Position numbers and translations under genes: made by a program
Shown here: one piece after another, positions 62,020-64,000 of the stretch
Numbering within the stretch: position 1 is the stretch's first letter
How the letters are laid out: every line of letters begins with the position of its first letter
Assembly: GCA_016722945.1 (NCBI GenBank)
Contig: JAEQMT010000009.1
Coordinates: 124,001-188,000 of the forward strand
Origin: Desulfofustis sp. PB-SRB1
GTDB taxonomy: Bacteria > Desulfobacterota > Desulfobulbia > Desulfobulbales > Desulfocapsaceae
Direction: 5' to 3'
DNA length: 64,000 nt
Notes under the pieces: generated by a model
What the model saw: only the letters and a program-made list of their open reading frames with translations
Database searches by the model: none
What the model was told of the DNA's origin: nothing

Positions 62020-63671
62020 TTAGAACTCGTCTCAAAGAGCTGGTTGACGAATGTTTTCAACACGGCGTCGACAATGGATGGTGGAGCGAGGCGGCGGCCG
62101 GGAAATACGTGGTGGAGGCGCCCAAACACAAGAACCAGGGTGATTTCGCCACCAATCTGGCCATGGTTCTGGCCGGTATTGAAAAGGGTAATCCCCGCGA
62201 GTTTGCCGGACGCATCAGAGACTGGCTGGCCGATCATACCGAACTGATCAACTCAGTGGATATCGCCGGGCCCGGCTTCGTGAACATCCGCGTTGCCGCT
62301 GCTGCCTGGCATCAGGTCATCGCCACGGTCGCCGAGCAGGGGGAGCGGTTTGGCTATGGTAGTGTCGGCGGCGGCCGTAAGGTAATGGTGGAATTCGTCT
62401 CGGCCAATCCCACCGGGCCGCTTTCCATCGGCCATGGACGCCAGGCCATCCTGGGTGATTCCATTGCCCGGCTGCTGGAAGCCACCGGTCATGGTGTGAC
62501 CCGAGAGTATTATTACAATGATGCCGGCCGGCAGATGCGCATTCTGGGGGAGTCGACCAGGGCGCGGTACCTGGAGTTGCTGGGTGAATCAGCACCTTTT
62601 CCGGAGGACGGCTATCAGGGCGATTATATCTACGATATCGCCCGCGAGTTAGTCGAAGAACAGGGTGACGCACTGAAGAATGAAACATCTGCGGCGCCTT
62701 TTACCGCCAAAGCCGAGCAGGTTATTTTCCGGATGATCCAGTCCTCTCTGCATCGTCTCGGTATCGAATTTGACAACTTCTATAACGAACGCTCCCTCTA
62801 CGAAGCCGGTCTGGTGGATGCGGTAGTAGCTGATCTGCGGGAGTTGGGACTGGTCTATGAACAAGAGGGCGCCACCTGGTTCAGGGCAAGCTCATGCGGC
62901 CAGGAGCAGGATCGGGTCATCATCAAAAGCAGTGGTGAGCCCACCTACCGGCTACCCGATATTGCCTATCACCGGGAGAAGTTCAGGCGCGGTTTCGAAT
63001 GGCTGATCAACGTTCTCGGCTCCGATCACATCGCCACCGTACCCGATGTGGTGGCCGGGCTTACCGCCCTTGGCCTTGCCGGTGACAAGGTTACGGTGGT
63101 ATTGCATCAGTTTGTAACCCTGTTGCGCGACGGTAAACAGGTGAAAATGTCCACCCGCAGGGCCACCTTCATAACCGTTGACGAATTGCTCGATGAAGTC
63201 GGCGCCGATGTGGTCCGCTTCTATTTTCTGATGAGAAAGCCCGAGGCACAGCTTGAGTTTGACCTTAACCTGGCCGCCAGTCAGAGCCAGGAGAACCCGG
63301 TCTACTACGTGCAATACGGCTATGCCCGTCTTTGTTCGATGCTCAGGCAGGCGACCGAGCGGGGCTATGGTGAGGGTGCCGACACCGCCGACTATCGCCT
63401 GCTTGTGGAAGAAGAAGAGATCGAGCTGCTGAAGCTGATGGGCGCCTTTCCCACCCTTGTGGAACAGGCCGCGTTGAATCTGGAGCCGCACCGGATGATT
63501 TTTTACCTCAGAGAGCTTGCCGCTCACTTCCACAGCTATTATAACAAGCACCGGGTAATTGGCGAGAACAGACAGCTGACTTACGCCCGTCTGGCCCTGG
63601 CTACCTGCCTCAAGACGGTGTTTGGCAACGGGTTGAAGATGATCGGGCTCAACGCTCCGGAAACCATGTAG
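62016..63671 (+). CDS. argS: arginyl-tRNA synthetase
   Basis: ArgS charges tRNA-Arg. The 551-residue class I synthetase has an N-terminal Add-1 domain (residues 1-~100), the HIGH-equivalent SANPTGPLSIGHGRQAILGD, a KMSKS-equivalent QVKMSTRRATF and a C-terminal DALR anticodon domain ending LKMIGLNAPETM. The ATG at 62016 overlaps the alr stop; the frame is open 15 codons further upstream inside alr. The KMSTR variant is common in bacterial ArgRS. Confidence 0.96.
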   Translation: MIRTRLKELVDECFQHGVDNGWWSEAAAGKYVVEAPKHKNQGDFATNLAMVLAGIEKGNPREFAGRIRDWLADHTELINSVDIAGPGFVNIRVAAAAWHQVIATVAEQGERFGYGSVGGGRKVMVEFVSANPTGPLSIGHGRQAILGDSIARLLEATGHGVTREYYYNDAGRQMRILGESTRARYLELLGESAPFPEDGYQGDYIYDIARELVEEQGDALKNETSAAPFTAKAEQVIFRMIQSSLHRLGIEFDNFYNERSLYEAGLVDAVVADLRELGLVYEQEGATWFRASSCGQEQDRVIIKSSGEPTYRLPDIAYHREKFRRGFEWLINVLGSDHIATVPDVVAGLTALGLAGDKVTVVLHQFVTLLRDGKQVKMSTRRATFITVDELLDEVGADVVRFYFLMRKPEAQLEFDLNLAASQSQENPVYYVQYGYARLCSMLRQATERGYGEGADTADYRLLVEEEEIELLKLMGAFPTLVEQAALNLEPHRMIFYLRELAAHFHSYYNKHRVIGENRQLTYARLALATCLKTVFGNGLKMIGLNAPETM

Positions 63672-63673
63672 GG

Positions 63674-63913
63674 ATGGCGAGCAAAGGCGGCAAAGCTAAA
63701 CCGGGCATCAAATTCGAGGTGAGCCGCGGCGGCATCGGCGGCATCGGCATCGTCTGCTTTTGCATTTTTTTATGGATGTTCCTTTTTGGCGTCTGGGCCG
63801 GGCAGTCGCTGCTCAAACCCACCGAGCCGCTGACCACCAACTTTGATGCCGGCACGATCAGCGAGGAACAGCCGGTGTTGTACATGGATGAATCGAAGAA
63901 AAGCAAACCCTGA
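63674..63913 (+). CDS. short membrane-anchored protein, unknown function
   Basis: A 79-residue protein with a basic Gly/Lys-rich N-terminus, one transmembrane helix (GIVCFCIFLWMFLFGVWAG, about 29-47) and a short periplasmic tail. The basic start followed by one helix resembles the anchor part of SPOR-domain proteins often found after argS in deltaproteobacteria, but no SPOR domain is present. It starts 2 bp after the argS stop, so it belongs to that operon. The function is unknown. Confidence 0.6.
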   Translation: MASKGGKAKPGIKFEVSRGGIGGIGIVCFCIFLWMFLFGVWAGQSLLKPTEPLTTNFDAGTISEEQPVLYMDESKKSKP

Positions 63914-63918
63914 GAAGC

Positions 63919-64000
63919 ATGCCTGAGCATTCTACGCAAGAAATGATCCGTAAAGCGCGCATGGACGATGTCCGGCACATTCATCGTCTGCTCCAACACT
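63919..64000 (+). CDS. GNAT-family N-acetyltransferase, start only
   Basis: The window ends 27 codons into this gene. The translated start includes EMIRKARMDDVRHIHRLL, the typical first strand and helix of GNAT acetyltransferases. Next to argS, a short N-acetylglutamate synthase (arginine biosynthesis) is plausible, as in other deltaproteobacteria, but only the N-terminus is visible. It starts 5 bp after the preceding gene. Confidence 0.7.
   Translation, partial: MPEHSTQEMIRKARMDDVRHIHRLLQH

Overview
The window looks like a chromosomal segment of an anaerobic, sulfur-metabolising deltaproteobacterium (Desulfobacterota, probably near Desulfobulbales). This is an inference from gene content: a 61-residue ferredoxin with the Asp14 cluster ligand known from Desulfovibrio africanus ferredoxin III, a CbiA-family amidase with siroheme-amidase (DsrN)-like motifs, SelB, an HdrD-like CCG-domain iron-sulfur protein, AmrB/Memo, PspABC/PspF and type II secretion genes. 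No rRNA, CRISPR array or prophage is visible. There is one tRNA, one intact insertion sequence and several dispersed intergenic repeats.

Layout. 0-2.5 kb: pyruvate kinase (cut by the window edge), pdxH, rtcB and tRNA-Arg(UCG). 2.9-6.8 kb: an AEC transporter, then a CCG-domain iron-sulfur protein divergent from an ArsR-type regulator and an ArsP-like permease. 7-10 kb: a frameshifted N-formylglutamate amidohydrolase, a sirtuin and an MFS transporter. 10-14 kb: a ParB/Srx-fold protein and the phage-shock locus, with pspABC divergent from pspF and a good sigma-54 promoter between them. 14-22.5 kb: flavodoxin and flavin reductase genes, a secreted beta-propeller plus an SGNH hydrolase with a CFI-box C-terminus, an MFS transporter, a CpdA-like phosphodiesterase, HtpX and an exported serine hydrolase. 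23-24.5 kb: a complete IS701-family element with inverted repeats and a TTAT target duplication.

24.8-28.4 kb: Nudix hydrolase, L-2-hydroxyglutarate oxidase and an SLC13 carrier. 28.4-33 kb: gspBA divergent from gspN-gspE. 33-36.5 kb: a LysR regulator, a small membrane protein with a truncated paralogue beside it, a cupin, an isochorismatase-like hydrolase and a zinc-ribbon protein. 36.4-42.3 kb: a tripartite RND efflux operon. 42.4-56.4 kb: housekeeping genes (sugar-kinase-like phosphotransferase, der, aminotransferase, J-domain protein, ftsY, mrp, MBL hydrolase, selB, tilS, mpl, amrB) and a cysS 5' fragment. 56.5-64 kb: ampG, the CbiA/DsrN-like amidase, a small Cys-containing protein, the ferredoxin, and alr-argS followed by the start of a GNAT acetyltransferase.

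How genes work together. PspF with sigma-54 should drive pspABC under envelope stress. Mpl and AmpG, perhaps with the phosphotransferase at 42.4 kb, suggest peptidoglycan recycling. GspA, B, N and E are parts of a type II secretion system whose remaining genes lie elsewhere. The least routine material is intergenic: six copies of a palindromic MITE-like repeat in two size classes, two copies of a second ~150-bp repeat in inverted orientation, and an eight-copy heptamer array. Also notable are a dnaX-type slippery heptamer exactly at a gene's frame break and an ArsR/ArsP pair divergent from a heterodisulfide-reductase-like protein. I did not find a clear multi-gene system that I could defend as wholly new.
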